DNA of 64,000 nucleotides from DASQQQ01 sp036390995 (GCA_036390995.1 DASWAT010000083.1:3758-67757), one strand, 5' to 3'; shown: positions 41,789-49,641, numbered from the stretch's first letter. Numbers and translations: made by a program. The notes: generated by a model from the letters alone, not told the origin.

Positions 41789-42912
41789 TTCGTCCCCGCG
41801 ACCTGCTCGTAGACCTGCAGCGTGAGGCGCGCCGTCTCGTCCCAGGAGAAACGCTCCGCCTGCGCGCGTCCCCACGTGGCGAGCCGCTCGGCCAGGCTCA
41901 CGTCCGTCAGCACCTGCTCGATCGCGTGGGCGATCTCCCGCACCGATCGCGGGTTCACACCGAGCGCGGCGTCGCCGGCCACCTCAGGGATCGACGACGT
42001 GTTCGACGCGATCGTGGGCACGCTGCGCGCCATCGCCTCGACGACGGGCAGGCCGAATCCCTCGTACAGCGACGGGTACACGAACGCGGTGGCGCCTCGG
42101 TACAGCGCGTCGAGATCCTCCGCCGGCAACGCCCCGGTCATGACGATGTCCCCCGGGCCCTGCAGCGCGATCTCGCGCATGAGCGCCTCGTGGTGCCAGC
42201 CGAGGGCGCCGGCCAGGACCAGCGCGTGTGGGAGCCCGGACGCGGCCACCCGCCGGTAGGCTCGGATCAACCGCACGAGGTTCTTCCGGGGCTCGAGCGT
42301 TCCCACGAACAGCACGTACGGCTGCGGGATCTTCAGCCTGGCGAGCGCCTCGTCGGGATCCCTCCCACTCGGTTCCAGGGACGAGGCGAGCGGGATCACG
42401 TGGAGCCGCTCCGGGTCCACCGATGTCCGGGACACGAGATCCTCGGCCGTGTTCCGCGAGGGCGTCAGGATCGCGTCGGCCCTGCGGACGGCGGCGCGGA
42501 GCCCCAGCCGGTACAGCCATCGCCAGCCCCGAGGGAACAGGTTCGGGAAGTGCACGAACGCGAGGTCGTGCACCGTCACGACGAGACCCTGGCCGGCGGC
42601 TGCGGGGGGGATCGCCGCGGGATTCGTGCCATGCACCACGTCGGCCGAGCCGAGCGATGCCGGAAGGCCGGGGCGCCCCAGGAGGTCCCACCGCGGATAC
42701 AACGCCTTGATCGAGGCGGGGAGCTCCTCCACCCAGAAGTCCCGGACCCACCGCTCGGGGGGCTGTTGCCCGTCGAAGCGCGCATGGAACAGCGCGAGCT
42801 CCAGGCCGGGATCCTGCCGGGCAAGAGCGGGGACGAGGTTCCGGACGTACGTGCCGATCCCCCCCGGCGCCTGGAACCACAGCTGGTCGATGTGGATCGC
42901 GACCCTCGTCAC
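41785..42912 (-). CDS. Glycosyltransferase family 4
   Basis: A 375-residue GT-B glycosyltransferase similar to mannosyltransferases. The N-domain has the glycine loop QAPGGIGTYVRNLV and VVHGTNPAAIPP; the C-domain begins PYVLFVGTLEPRKN and has the E-x7-E signature in YPSLYEGFGLPVVEAMA, followed by NTSSIPEVAGDAA. It likely acts on a lipid- or polymer-linked glycan in the cytoplasm. GTG start at 42912. It lies 28 bp after the cupin gene in a continuous minus-strand run and overlaps the GT2 gene. Confidence 0.87.
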   Translation of the reverse strand: MTRVAIHIDQLWFQAPGGIGTYVRNLVPALARQDPGLELALFHARFDGQQPPERWVRDFWVEELPASIKALYPRWDLLGRPGLPASLGSADVVHGTNPAAIPPAAAGQGLVVTVHDLAFVHFPNLFPRGWRWLYRLGLRAAVRRADAILTPSRNTAEDLVSRTSVDPERLHVIPLASSLEPSGRDPDEALARLKIPQPYVLFVGTLEPRKNLVRLIRAYRRVAASGLPHALVLAGALGWHHEALMREIALQGPGDIVMTGALPAEDLDALYRGATAFVYPSLYEGFGLPVVEAMARSVPTIASNTSSIPEVAGDAALGVNPRSVREIAHAIEQVLTDVSLAERLATWGRAQAERFSWDETARLTLQVYEQVAGTK

Positions 42913-42940
42913 CGGGAGGCCGCCTCCGGGTCGGCCGCGG

Positions 42941-43237
42941 TCACCGCGACGCCTCCACGCAGGACACGCCGTCCGCTCCCACGGTGGCCGCGTGCTCGGT
43001 CCCCGGGTCCATATCCAGCCGGTCGCCCTCCGCGAGCTCGACGTCGCCCTCGCGCGTGTGGAACACGATCGATCCCTCCAGGCAGAAGAGCACCTTGTGG
43101 TAGTCGTGCGTGTGCCAATCGTACGCAGCCCTCGGCGCGTTGCTCCACGGCCGGGGAGCCGAACAGGCTTCGTCGCGGAAGGCCGCGAGCGCCTCTTCCC
43201 GTCCGGGGACCGCTGCCCGGGTCCGCAGGGCGCCCAC
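42941..43237 (-). CDS. Small cupin-domain protein
   Basis: A 98-residue single-cupin protein. The metal-site motif is WHTHDYHKVLFCLEGSIVFH, shown as WHTHDYHKVLF, and the second motif is GDRLDMDPGTEHAATV, giving three or four potential histidine ligands. The function of such small cupins ranges from isomerases to sensors and cannot be named. GTG 43237 is chosen because it falls 28 bp after the epsilon-subunit stop; codons further upstream overlap that gene. It probably belongs to the carboxylase-glycosyltransferase run. Confidence 0.68.
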   Translation of the reverse strand: MGALRTRAAVPGREEALAAFRDEACSAPRPWSNAPRAAYDWHTHDYHKVLFCLEGSIVFHTREGDVELAEGDRLDMDPGTEHAATVGADGVSCVEASR

Positions 43238-43265
43238 CGGGATCCGATCCTCGCCGGCCTCTGGG

Positions 43266-43526
43266 CTACCGCGCGTCGCTTCGCCCGGTGAGGATCGGCA
43301 CCCCCGGCCGAACGAACCGGGCATGCCCCAGCATGCCCCAGGCCGAGTCGGCGTAGGGCCGGGCCTGGAGCGCTCCCCATCCCGTGGCCTCGATACGGCC
43401 GGCGAGCACCCACGGATGGGGGCGCGGGCTCTCCTGGGCGAAGTACCGCTCGAGGGCGCGCAGCACGGCGCGCTCTTCCTCGGGGGAGAGGCCCTCGGGC
43501 ACCTCGAAGCTGCGTTCGTGCGTCAT
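43266..43526 (-). CDS. Acyl-CoA carboxylase epsilon-like subunit
   Basis: An 86-residue protein directly after the carboxyltransferase beta gene, where actinobacteria encode the small epsilon subunit that stabilises the alpha-beta complex. It starts with an acidic helix (EVPEGLSPEEERAVLRALERYF) shown as EEERAVLRALERY, and ends with a Trp/Gly-rich part (PHPWVLAGRIEATGWGALQ), both common in these subunits. ATG 43526 has GAGGTG about 4 nt upstream. Identification depends on context and general pattern; the family is poorly conserved. Confidence 0.65.
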   Translation of the reverse strand: MTHERSFEVPEGLSPEEERAVLRALERYFAQESPRPHPWVLAGRIEATGWGALQARPYADSAWGMLGHARFVRPGVPILTGRSDAR

Positions 43527-43538
43527 CGGCACCTCACC

Positions 43539-45128
43539 TCACAGGGGGATGTTGCCGTGCTTGCGGGCCGGCACGGCTTCGCGCTTGGTCGCCAGCATGT
43601 TCAGCGCGCGGATCAGCCGGGGACGCGTCTCGGCGGGCTCGATCACGTCGTCGACGTATCCCCACTCGGCCGCGACGTAGGGGTTCGCGAACTTCCGCTC
43701 GTACTCGGCGATGAGCTCGCCCCGGCGCCGCACCGGATCCTCGGCCTTCTCGATCTCCTTCTTGAAGACCACGTTCACCGCGGCGTCGGGGCCCATCACC
43801 GCGATCTCGGCGGTGGGCCAGGCGAACGAGACGTCGGCGCGAAGGTGCTTGGAGTTCATGACGAGGTACGCGCCGCCGTATGCCTTGCGGGTGATCACGG
43901 TGAGCCTCGGCACGGTGGCCTCCGCGAACGCGTACAGGAGCTTCGCCCCCCGCCGGATGATCCCGCCGAACTCCTGCGCGGTCCCCGGCAGGAACCCCGG
44001 CACGTCCACGAACGTGACGAGCGGGACGTTGAACGCGTCGCAGACCCGCACGAATCGCGACGCCTTCTCGCTGGAGTCGATGTCGAGCGTGCCGGCGAGC
44101 ACCTTCGGTTGGTTCGCCACGATGCCCACCGTGCGGCCGTCCAGCCGCGCGAACCCGACCACGATGTTCATGGCCCAGAACGGGAAGACCTCGAAGAAGT
44201 CGCCGTCGTCCATCACGCGGCGGATCACCTCGTGCATGTCGTACGGCTCGCGCGCGGAGTCTGGGATCAGATGTGTGAGGCCCTCGTCGTGGCGCTCGGG
44301 GTCGTCGACCGGCGCGTACGAGGGTGGGTCCTCGAGGTTGTTCGACGGCAGGTACGAGAGGAGGTGGCGGACCATCGCGAGGCACTCCTCCTCGTCCGTG
44401 GCCACGAACGACGCCACACCGGAGCGCGACGCGTGGGTCATCGCCCCGCCGAGCTCCTCGAACGTCACGTCCTCGCCGGTCACGGTCTTGATCACGTCGG
44501 GGCCCGTGATGAACATGTGCGCGGTCTCACGCACCATGAACGTGAAGTCGGTCAGGGCCGGCGAGTAGACGGCGCCGCCGGCGCACGGCCCGGTGATCAC
44601 GCTGATCTGGGGGATCACCCCGGAGGCCCGGACGTTGCGCTCGAAGATGTACCCGTAGCCGGCCAGGGACGCCGCGCCCTCCTGGATCCGCGCCCCGCCC
44701 GAGTCGTTGATCTGGATGAACGGCGAGCCGGTGGACATCGCGAGGTCGAGGACCTTGCAGATCTTCTGCGCGTGCACCTCGCCGAGCGAGCCGCCGAACA
44801 CCGTGAAGTCCTGCGAGGCCGCGAAGGCGCGCCGGCCGTCCACGGTACCGTAGCCGGTGACCACGCCGTCGCCCGGCGGCCGGTTCCGGTCCATCCCGAA
44901 GTCGTGGGACCGGTGCGCGACGAGCGGATCCGTCTCCTGGAACGAATCCTTGTCGAACAGCAGGTCGATCCGCTCGCGGGCGGTGAGCTTGCCGCGCTCG
45001 TGCTGCTTGCGGACGGCCTCCTTGCGGCGCTCGTCGAGCATGGCCGCCTTGCGCTTGCGCAGCTCCTCGATCCGCTGCTCGACCGTCACGACGGGGACGG
45101 CGGGCGGCTGTTCCTCGGTCTTGGCCAT
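43539..45128 (-). CDS. Propionyl/acyl-CoA carboxylase carboxyltransferase (beta) subunit
   Basis: A 529-residue carboxyltransferase of the PccB/AccD5 family. The N-domain has ARERIDLLFDKDSFQE and DFTVFGGSLGEVHAQKI, the SGGARIQEG oxyanion motif, GPCAGGAVYSPALTDF and GPDVIKTVTGE. The C-domain has FVDVPGFLPGTAQEFGGIIRRGAKLL and YGGAYLVMNSK. It transfers CO2 from biotin, probably on the alpha chain at 19,387, to propionyl-CoA and possibly acetyl-CoA. First gene of a minus-strand run that continues through the epsilon-like, cupin, GT4, GT2 and VKOR genes. Propionyl-CoA is favoured by the presence of epimerase and mutase. Confidence 0.92.
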   Translation of the reverse strand: MAKTEEQPPAVPVVTVEQRIEELRKRKAAMLDERRKEAVRKQHERGKLTARERIDLLFDKDSFQETDPLVAHRSHDFGMDRNRPPGDGVVTGYGTVDGRRAFAASQDFTVFGGSLGEVHAQKICKVLDLAMSTGSPFIQINDSGGARIQEGAASLAGYGYIFERNVRASGVIPQISVITGPCAGGAVYSPALTDFTFMVRETAHMFITGPDVIKTVTGEDVTFEELGGAMTHASRSGVASFVATDEEECLAMVRHLLSYLPSNNLEDPPSYAPVDDPERHDEGLTHLIPDSAREPYDMHEVIRRVMDDGDFFEVFPFWAMNIVVGFARLDGRTVGIVANQPKVLAGTLDIDSSEKASRFVRVCDAFNVPLVTFVDVPGFLPGTAQEFGGIIRRGAKLLYAFAEATVPRLTVITRKAYGGAYLVMNSKHLRADVSFAWPTAEIAVMGPDAAVNVVFKKEIEKAEDPVRRRGELIAEYERKFANPYVAAEWGYVDDVIEPAETRPRLIRALNMLATKREAVPARKHGNIPL

Positions 45129-45263
45129 GGTCCCCGGAGTCTACCGTCGGTGCGGCGATGGGGCTCCGGGACGGGCCCACGGCGTGGCCGCGATCGTCCG
45201 TGCGTGCTTGACCGGCTCTCGGCCCCCGGCGAGACTCCGTGCGGGGCTCGCGAGGAGGGGACG

Positions 45264-45749
45264 ATGCCGACGTCCTGGTCATGGTTCACGTTCTGGCTCC
45301 TCGTGCATCTGCTGGCCGTCGCAGTGGCGCTGGGTCCGACGTTCGTCTTTCCACTGATCATCCGCTTGTCCGAGCGTCGACCACGGCACGCCGTCTTCGG
45401 CAAGGAGCTCGACGTGTTGATCCAGACGCGCCTGGTCCTGCCAGCGCTCCTGGTGGCCGGCCTCTCCGGTATCGGACTGATCGTGACCGCGAACGTGGAT
45501 CCGGCCGGCTCCGAGTGGCTCCTGATCTCGCTGGGGCTCTACGCGGTGTTGCTGGCGTTCTCCGTGGCGATCCAACTGCCGGCCACCAGGCGAGCGGTAG
45601 TGCTGCTGCGCGACGCGGCCGGCGGCGACCCCTCGCCGAAGCTCGCTGCCGTGAACCGTCAGCTGCGCCGCGCCGGAGGCGTCCTGTCGATCCTGTTCCT
45701 CTCGATCCTCGTGCTGATGATCTGGCGGCCGGGCGCCGCCGTGGGTTGA
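45264..45749 (+). CDS. DUF2269-like four-helix membrane protein
   Basis: A 161-residue protein with four predicted helices (about 8-34, 54-78, 84-106 and 134-154). WLLVHLLAVAVALGPTF in helix 1 and the conserved arginine/leucine pattern RLVLPALLVAGLSGIGL in helix 2 resemble DUF2269 proteins; function unknown. ATG 45264 is preceded by GAGGAGGGGACG. It is divergent from pccB and converges with the ECF-module membrane gene, separated by a strong hairpin. Confidence 0.65.
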   Translation: MPTSWSWFTFWLLVHLLAVAVALGPTFVFPLIIRLSERRPRHAVFGKELDVLIQTRLVLPALLVAGLSGIGLIVTANVDPAGSEWLLISLGLYAVLLAFSVAIQLPATRRAVVLLRDAAGGDPSPKLAAVNRQLRRAGGVLSILFLSILVLMIWRPGAAVG

Positions 45750-45759
45750 GGGGGGCGAG

Positions 45760-45786
45760 GAGCCCCCGGAGGTCATCCGGGGGCTC
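45760..45786. terminator. Bidirectional terminator, perfect 11-bp stem
   Basis: GAGCCCCCGGA (45760-45770) and TCCGGGGGCTC (45776-45786) pair perfectly around the loop GGTCA. It lies 10 bp after one stop and 24 bp after the other of two convergent genes. It is the strongest hairpin noticed in the window. Confidence 0.8.
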
Positions 45787-45810
45787 TCGCGGGTGAGGTC
45801 GTCGCTCGCG

Positions 45811-47166
45811 CTAGGTGTAGAGCGTCACCTGGCCGGCGATCCTGCCCTGCTCGTCGAACAGGAAGGCCGTGACACCGTACATGCCCTCCCAGCCACCGCT
45901 CCCGTGGTAGAGCTCGAGGTACCCGGCGAGCCGCCCCCGGATGGTGACGTCGGATGCCCGTTCGAGCGTCAGATCGCCGAACTGGTTCATCGACGTGAGC
46001 GCCCCCCGGATCGCGTTGCGACCCTCGTAGACGTCCGGCGTCGTCCCGTCGGTCGTGACCATGATCGCGTCCTCGGCGTAGAGCTCGGCCGCCGCGTCCA
46101 TGTTGCCGGTGCTGATGGTGGCGAGCAGCTCGTCGATGGTCGCCACCCGTTTGCTGATCGCCTTCGGTTTGATCCACGTCCCCGCCGACTCGGGGCCGGA
46201 CGTGTAGAGCGTCGCCTGGCCGGCGATCCTGCCCTCCTCGTCGAACAGGAAGGCGGTGACACCGTACGTGCTCTCCCAGTTGGTCCCGTGGTAGAGCTCG
46301 AGGTACCCGGCGAGCCGCCCCCGGCCGATGACGTCGGATGCCCGTTCGAGCGTCCAGTCGCCGGACACGTTCATCGAGGTGAGCGCTCCCCGGATCGTGT
46401 CGCGTCCTTGGACGACCTCCGGGATGGACCCGTCGGTCGTAACCATGGTCGCGTCCTCGGCGTAGAGGTCGGCCGCGGCCTGCATGTCATGACTGCTGAT
46501 GGTGGCGAGCAGTTCGTCGATCGCCGCCTCGGCGTTCAGCGGCACCGGCGTCGGCAGCCTCGCCGGCTCCGAGGGCGCGAACAGGCTCACGCCCATGACG
46601 ACGAGGCCGACGGCGACCACCAGGCCGGCGAACGGCAGCCAGCGGAAGAGCCGTGGCCGCCCGGCCTTCTCGGGCCGGACCTCGGGGAGCTGCATGCTCG
46701 GGATCCGGATCTCCTGCCGTGCCTTGCTGTCCATCTCGGTTCCCCCTTCCGATGGAGCGGTGCGTGGCTCGGCCGCCGGTCCATGGGCCGGAGCCGTCCC
46801 CGCACCGATTGCCCCGTGAGCGGCAAGGGCGGATCGTCCGCGGAGGCGGACGATCACGAGCGCGCTGACCCCCAGCAGCACGATCCCCGCGCCGATGGCC
46901 AGGGTGGGCAGGACGACCCCCGCCACACCGTCGCCCGGGGTCGTCGGGGCCGAGACCCCGCCGGCCGGCTGCGTCGCACCCTGCTCGCGGAGCGCGAGCA
47001 GGGCGCTGCCGATCCCGACGGCGGCGATCACCAGGCTGGCGACGATCGTGGCGATCCGCTGGGTGCGGAGCTTGCGCTCTCGCCGTCGGACCAGGCGATC
47101 CATCGCCGGCTCGGGCATGTCGAACCGCCGGCCCGCCCGCTCGAGCATCACAGACGTGTCCCTCAT
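45811..47166 (-). CDS. ECF-sigma partner membrane protein with two tandem SnoaL-like domains
   Basis: A 451-residue protein with a short cytoplasmic N-terminus (MPEPAMDRLVRRRERKLR), helix 1 (about 37-58), helix 2 (83-108), a cytoplasmic linker, helix 3 (about 175-197) and two consecutive SnoaL/NTF2-like domains outside. The ATG overlaps the sigma-factor stop by 4 nt, so it probably acts as an anti-sigma factor or signal receptor. An internal ATG at 46734, with AGGGGG upstream and the sequence MDSK, could yield a shorter 307-residue protein with helix 3 and the SnoaL repeats. A paralog with another C-terminal domain lies at 47,958. Confidence 0.65.
   Translation of the reverse strand: MRDTSVMLERAGRRFDMPEPAMDRLVRRRERKLRTQRIATIVASLVIAAVGIGSALLALREQGATQPAGGVSAPTTPGDGVAGVVLPTLAIGAGIVLLGVSALVIVRLRGRSALAAHGAIGAGTAPAHGPAAEPRTAPSEGGTEMDSKARQEIRIPSMQLPEVRPEKAGRPRLFRWLPFAGLVVAVGLVVMGVSLFAPSEPARLPTPVPLNAEAAIDELLATISSHDMQAAADLYAEDATMVTTDGSIPEVVQGRDTIRGALTSMNVSGDWTLERASDVIGRGRLAGYLELYHGTNWESTYGVTAFLFDEEGRIAGQATLYTSGPESAGTWIKPKAISKRVATIDELLATISTGNMDAAAELYAEDAIMVTTDGTTPDVYEGRNAIRGALTSMNQFGDLTLERASDVTIRGRLAGYLELYHGSGGWEGMYGVTAFLFDEQGRIAGQVTLYT
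45814..46521 (-). repeat. Tandem in-gene repeat of a SnoaL-like domain
   Basis: Two copies, 46201-46521 (107 codons) and 45814-46137 (108 codons), joined by a 21-codon linker. They share IDELLATIS, LYAEDA.MVTTDG, IRGALTSMN, LTLERASDV, GRLAGYLELYHG and YGVTAFLFDE.GRIAGQ. The DNA is also highly alike, which indicates a recent duplication. Confidence 0.9.
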
Positions 47167-47660
47167 CGTTGCGCTCCGAGTTCGTCCTTCATGGCCGCCC
47201 GCGCCTCGGCTGCGAGCGAGCGGACCGACGTTGGCTTGACCCCGAGGAGCCGGCCGGCCTCGGCCGACCCGTACCCGAGCAGGTCCGTGAGGACGACGGC
47301 CGCGCGCTGGCGCCGCCCCAGCTTGCCGAGGGCCCGCAGGACGGCGTCGCGGAGATCCGCTTCCTCGTAGGGGTCGTTCGATCGGAGCGGCTGGACCACC
47401 ACGCGGGCGGCCCGCAGCACCCGTCGCTTCCGACTTCGGAACCCATTCATGGCCGACCGGTACAGGTAGCCGGTCGGCTTCTCCATCTCGCGCACCCGGT
47501 CCCACCGCTCCCAGATGTGGAGGAAGGCGTCCTGGGTGAGCTCCTCGGCCTCGTGCGGGTCACCCGTCATGAGGCAGAGCGCCCGGAAGAGCCCTCGACG
47601 CTCGGACTCGAAGAACTCCTCGAAGGTCGCCGCGCCCGTGGTCGCGGTCGCTTGGGCCAT
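47163..47660 (-). CDS. ECF-family RNA polymerase sigma factor, copy 1
   Basis: A 165-residue group 4 sigma factor. Region 2 covers about residues 10-80 (FEEFFESERRGLFRALCLMTGD, shown as SERRGLFRALCLMTG, and DAFLHIWERWDRV); region 4 covers 105-155 with LGKLGRRQRAAVVLTDLLGYGSAEAGRLLGV, shown as RQRAAVVLTDLLGYGS. ATG 47660 follows GGGAGGGACGGCCC. A dyad conserved with the second ECF gene lies 44 bp upstream, suggesting autoregulation. The stop overlaps the partner membrane gene (ATGA). Confidence 0.88.
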   Translation of the reverse strand: MAQATATTGAATFEEFFESERRGLFRALCLMTGDPHEAEELTQDAFLHIWERWDRVREMEKPTGYLYRSAMNGFRSRKRRVLRAARVVVQPLRSNDPYEEADLRDAVLRALGKLGRRQRAAVVLTDLLGYGSAEAGRLLGVKPTSVRSLAAEARAAMKDELGAQR

Positions 47661-47704
47661 GGGCCGTCCCTCCCGAACGGCCAGTGCCGCGAAGGACGTG
47701 TACG

Positions 47705-47723
47705 CGCTCACGTCCCATGAACG
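47705..47723. promoter_or_regulatory. Conserved dyad upstream of ECF sigma copy 1
   Basis: On the plus strand CGCTCA-CGTCCCA-TGAACG; it matches the copy at 49524-49542 in 18 of 19 positions at the same distance (44 bp) from the ATG. The sequence between the dyad and the start codon is less conserved, apart from the ribosome-binding site. Candidate autoregulatory ECF promoter or operator. Confidence 0.6.
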
Positions 47724-47802
47724 CTCGGTCCGCCCTCGTCGTCCACCGGGCCCTGCTCGCGAGGGTCGCCCGAGCGTCCGGGGAGATCCGTGTGCCCCGA
47801 GT

Positions 47803-47819
47803 CCCCATGCTCGATGGGG
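47803..47819. terminator. Hairpin between the two ECF modules
   Basis: CCCCAT-GCTCG-ATGGGG, with two more pairs possible outside (AG/CT with one mismatch). It lies about 140 bp downstream of the second module's last gene (47,958) and 140 bp upstream of the first sigma gene. It may end the second module's transcript. The surrounding stretch 47,661-47,957 has no credible gene. Confidence 0.4.
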
Positions 47820-47957
47820 CTCGCCCCGTCACCAAGGGCCTATCGGGCTATGGTCCACAGGACCGGTCGGCGACCGGCTCGAAGGACGACACCGCGGGAC
47901 CGGGCGTGGCCGGTCCCTGCAACCCGCGCCCGGTCCCTGAACCAGGTGAGCCCTTGG

Positions 47958-48986
47958 TTACCCTCCGATCACCCGGAGCATGACCGCCGGGAACATCCGA
48001 TCCGCGCTCGTGTTCCCCGTTGCGCATGTCACGGCGTAGAGGCCCTCGTCGAGGGGCCACGAACGGAGCGTGCCCGAGCCGACGATGTACTGCGCGTCGG
48101 TCACCCACGACGGCGGCGCCGAGGGGGGGTCACGACGGCTCGACCGCTCGACCTGCTCCCATGTGACGCTGGGTTCCAGGCTCGCGAGCGTGAGCCCGGA
48201 GCTCTTCGCGGCGGTCGTGTACCGGAAGATCCCCACGGTACCGGCGGCGACTTCCGTCGGACCGGCGTAGGAGCACCGCGTGCCGTCGAAGGTCACCTGT
48301 GCCTCCATGACCGAGCTCGTCGTGTAGGGGACGATGGCGGTCGCGCCGGTCCCGCTCGGGGGGGCCGCCGCCTCCTCGCCGGAGCGGTCGATCAACACGA
48401 AGGTGCCGAGGGCGACCAGCCCCGCGGCGAGCACGATCACCGCGATCGTGAGCCACCGGTTCGTGCGGCGGACCCTCCCGTCGTCCATGCGGATGTCGGG
48501 AAGACGCACGCCGCCTGTCGTCTCGATCCGTGACTTGCTGTCCATGGTGGTACCTCCCTCCTCCGTCCCGGCGCGCGTGCCGGTCGCCGGTCCATGGCCC
48601 GGACCCGGTGACGCGCCGGTTCGTCGCTCGTGTGCGCCCGATGCCCCGGGGCGAGCCCGGAGTCGGGCGATCGTCATGGCGGTGAGCCCCACCACGGCGA
48701 TGCCGATCCAGATGGCCAGGGTCGGCAGGACGAAGCCCGCGATCCCGTCGCCGCCGGGAGACGGCGGCGACGAAGCTCCGCCGGCCGGCTCCATGGCGCC
48801 GCCCTCCCGCAGCGCGAGGAGGGCGCTGCCGATCCCGACCACGGCGATCGCCAGCGCCCCGACTACGGTGGCGATCCGCTGCGCGCGCAGCTTGCGCTCC
48901 CGCCGACGGAGCAGGCGTTCGATCGCGGGCTCGGGCATGGGGACCCGTCGCTCGATGCGCTCGAGGGTGGACCGGTAATCAGGCAT
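47958..48986 (-). CDS. ECF-sigma partner membrane protein, copy 2 with a different extracellular domain
   Basis: A 342-residue paralog of the protein at 45,811 over the first half: cytoplasmic MPEPAIERLLRRRERKLRAQR, helices near 38-60 and 84-106, then the linker and MDSKS. Helix 3 (about 172-192) is followed by an unrelated domain of some 140 residues with VTFDGTRCSYAGPTEVAAG and a terminal CATGNTSADRMFPAVMLRV, a beta-rich fold with two cysteines. It overlaps the second sigma gene by 8 nt. An internal ATG at 48545 has a very strong ribosome site (GGAGGGAGG, 7 nt away). Role inferred as anti-sigma factor or sensor. Confidence 0.62.
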   Translation of the reverse strand: MPDYRSTLERIERRVPMPEPAIERLLRRRERKLRAQRIATVVGALAIAVVGIGSALLALREGGAMEPAGGASSPPSPGGDGIAGFVLPTLAIWIGIAVVGLTAMTIARLRARPGASGAHERRTGASPGPGHGPATGTRAGTEEGGTTMDSKSRIETTGGVRLPDIRMDDGRVRRTNRWLTIAVIVLAAGLVALGTFVLIDRSGEEAAAPPSGTGATAIVPYTTSSVMEAQVTFDGTRCSYAGPTEVAAGTVGIFRYTTAAKSSGLTLASLEPSVTWEQVERSSRRDPPSAPPSWVTDAQYIVGSGTLRSWPLDEGLYAVTCATGNTSADRMFPAVMLRVIGG

Positions 48987-49479
48987 GGTCGTGCTCCATC
49001 GCTCGCCGGAGCGCCGCCCGGCCCTGGGCAGCGAGGTTCCGGATCGTGGTGGGTCGGACGCCCAACAGCTCCGAAGCCTCGGAGGATCCGAAGCCGAGGA
49101 GCTCGGTCAGGACCAGCGCCGCGCGCTGCCTGGGGGCGAGCCCGCGGAGCGCCCGGACCACCTCGTCGTGCAGATCGGCGCGCTCGTACGGGTCCTCGGA
49201 CGTCTGCGACGGCAGGAGCTCGCGGGTCATCCGCGCCAGGCGTCGCCGCCGGCTGCGGAACCCGTTCATCGCGGTCCGGAACAGGTAGCCGTCCGCGTGC
49301 TCCATCTCGCGGACCCGGTCCCAGCGCTCCCAGACCGCCAGGAACGCGTCCTGGAGGATCTCCTCGGCCTCGCCGACGTCGCCGGTCATGAGGTAGACCG
49401 CCCCGAACAGCCGGCGCCGCTCGGCCTCGAAGAACTCCTCGAAGGCCCGGGCGGGCGCGAGGACGGTCTCTTGGGCCAT
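48979..49479 (-). CDS. ECF-family RNA polymerase sigma factor, copy 2
   Basis: A 166-residue ECF sigma factor closely similar to the one at 47,163. Region 2 is about residues 12-80 (EAERRRLFGAVYLMTGDVGEAEE, shown as EAERRRLFGAVYLMTG, then DAFLAVWERWDRVREME) and region 4 about 108-155 (APRQRAALVLTELLGFGSSEASEL). ATG 49479 with GGAGGAGGGACGGCCG upstream, almost identical to the other copy. Its stop overlaps the partner membrane gene by 8 nt. A dyad at 49524-49542 sits 44 bp upstream. Confidence 0.88.
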   Translation of the reverse strand: MAQETVLAPARAFEEFFEAERRRLFGAVYLMTGDVGEAEEILQDAFLAVWERWDRVREMEHADGYLFRTAMNGFRSRRRRLARMTRELLPSQTSEDPYERADLHDEVVRALRGLAPRQRAALVLTELLGFGSSEASELLGVRPTTIRNLAAQGRAALRRAMEHDHA

Positions 49480-49523
49480 CGGCCGTCCCTCCTCCACGGC
49501 CACGGACCCCGACGGCGCGCATC

Positions 49524-49542
49524 CGTTCACGTCCCATGAACG
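49524..49542. promoter_or_regulatory. Conserved dyad upstream of ECF sigma copy 2
   Basis: CGTTCA-CGTCCCA-TGAACG, a perfect 6-bp inverted repeat with a 7-bp centre, conserved with 47705-47723 including the centre. Conservation of the non-symmetric centre suggests recognition by sigma factor or RNA polymerase as well as by a dimer. Confidence 0.65.
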
Positions 49543-49601
49543 TTCGGGAGCGGATCCGCGTCTAGACGCCTCGATGCTCGTTCGGAACCGGTTCGGCCGG
49601 C

Positions 49602-49618
49602 AGGGGCGTTGGGCCCCT
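49602..49618. terminator. Short hairpin after the DUF2087 gene
   Basis: AGGGGC-GTTGG-GCCCCT, a 6-bp stem 24 bp beyond the DUF2087 stop on the minus strand. Weak but suitably placed. Confidence 0.4.
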
Positions 49619-49641
49619 CGGGCGGGTGCCCGGGTCCGACC

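Noticed and set aside
47661..47957. Possible small genes between the two ECF modules
   Set aside because: Open frames here are Arg/Ser-rich shadows without ribosome sites. The stretch contains only the sigma promoter dyad and a hairpin.
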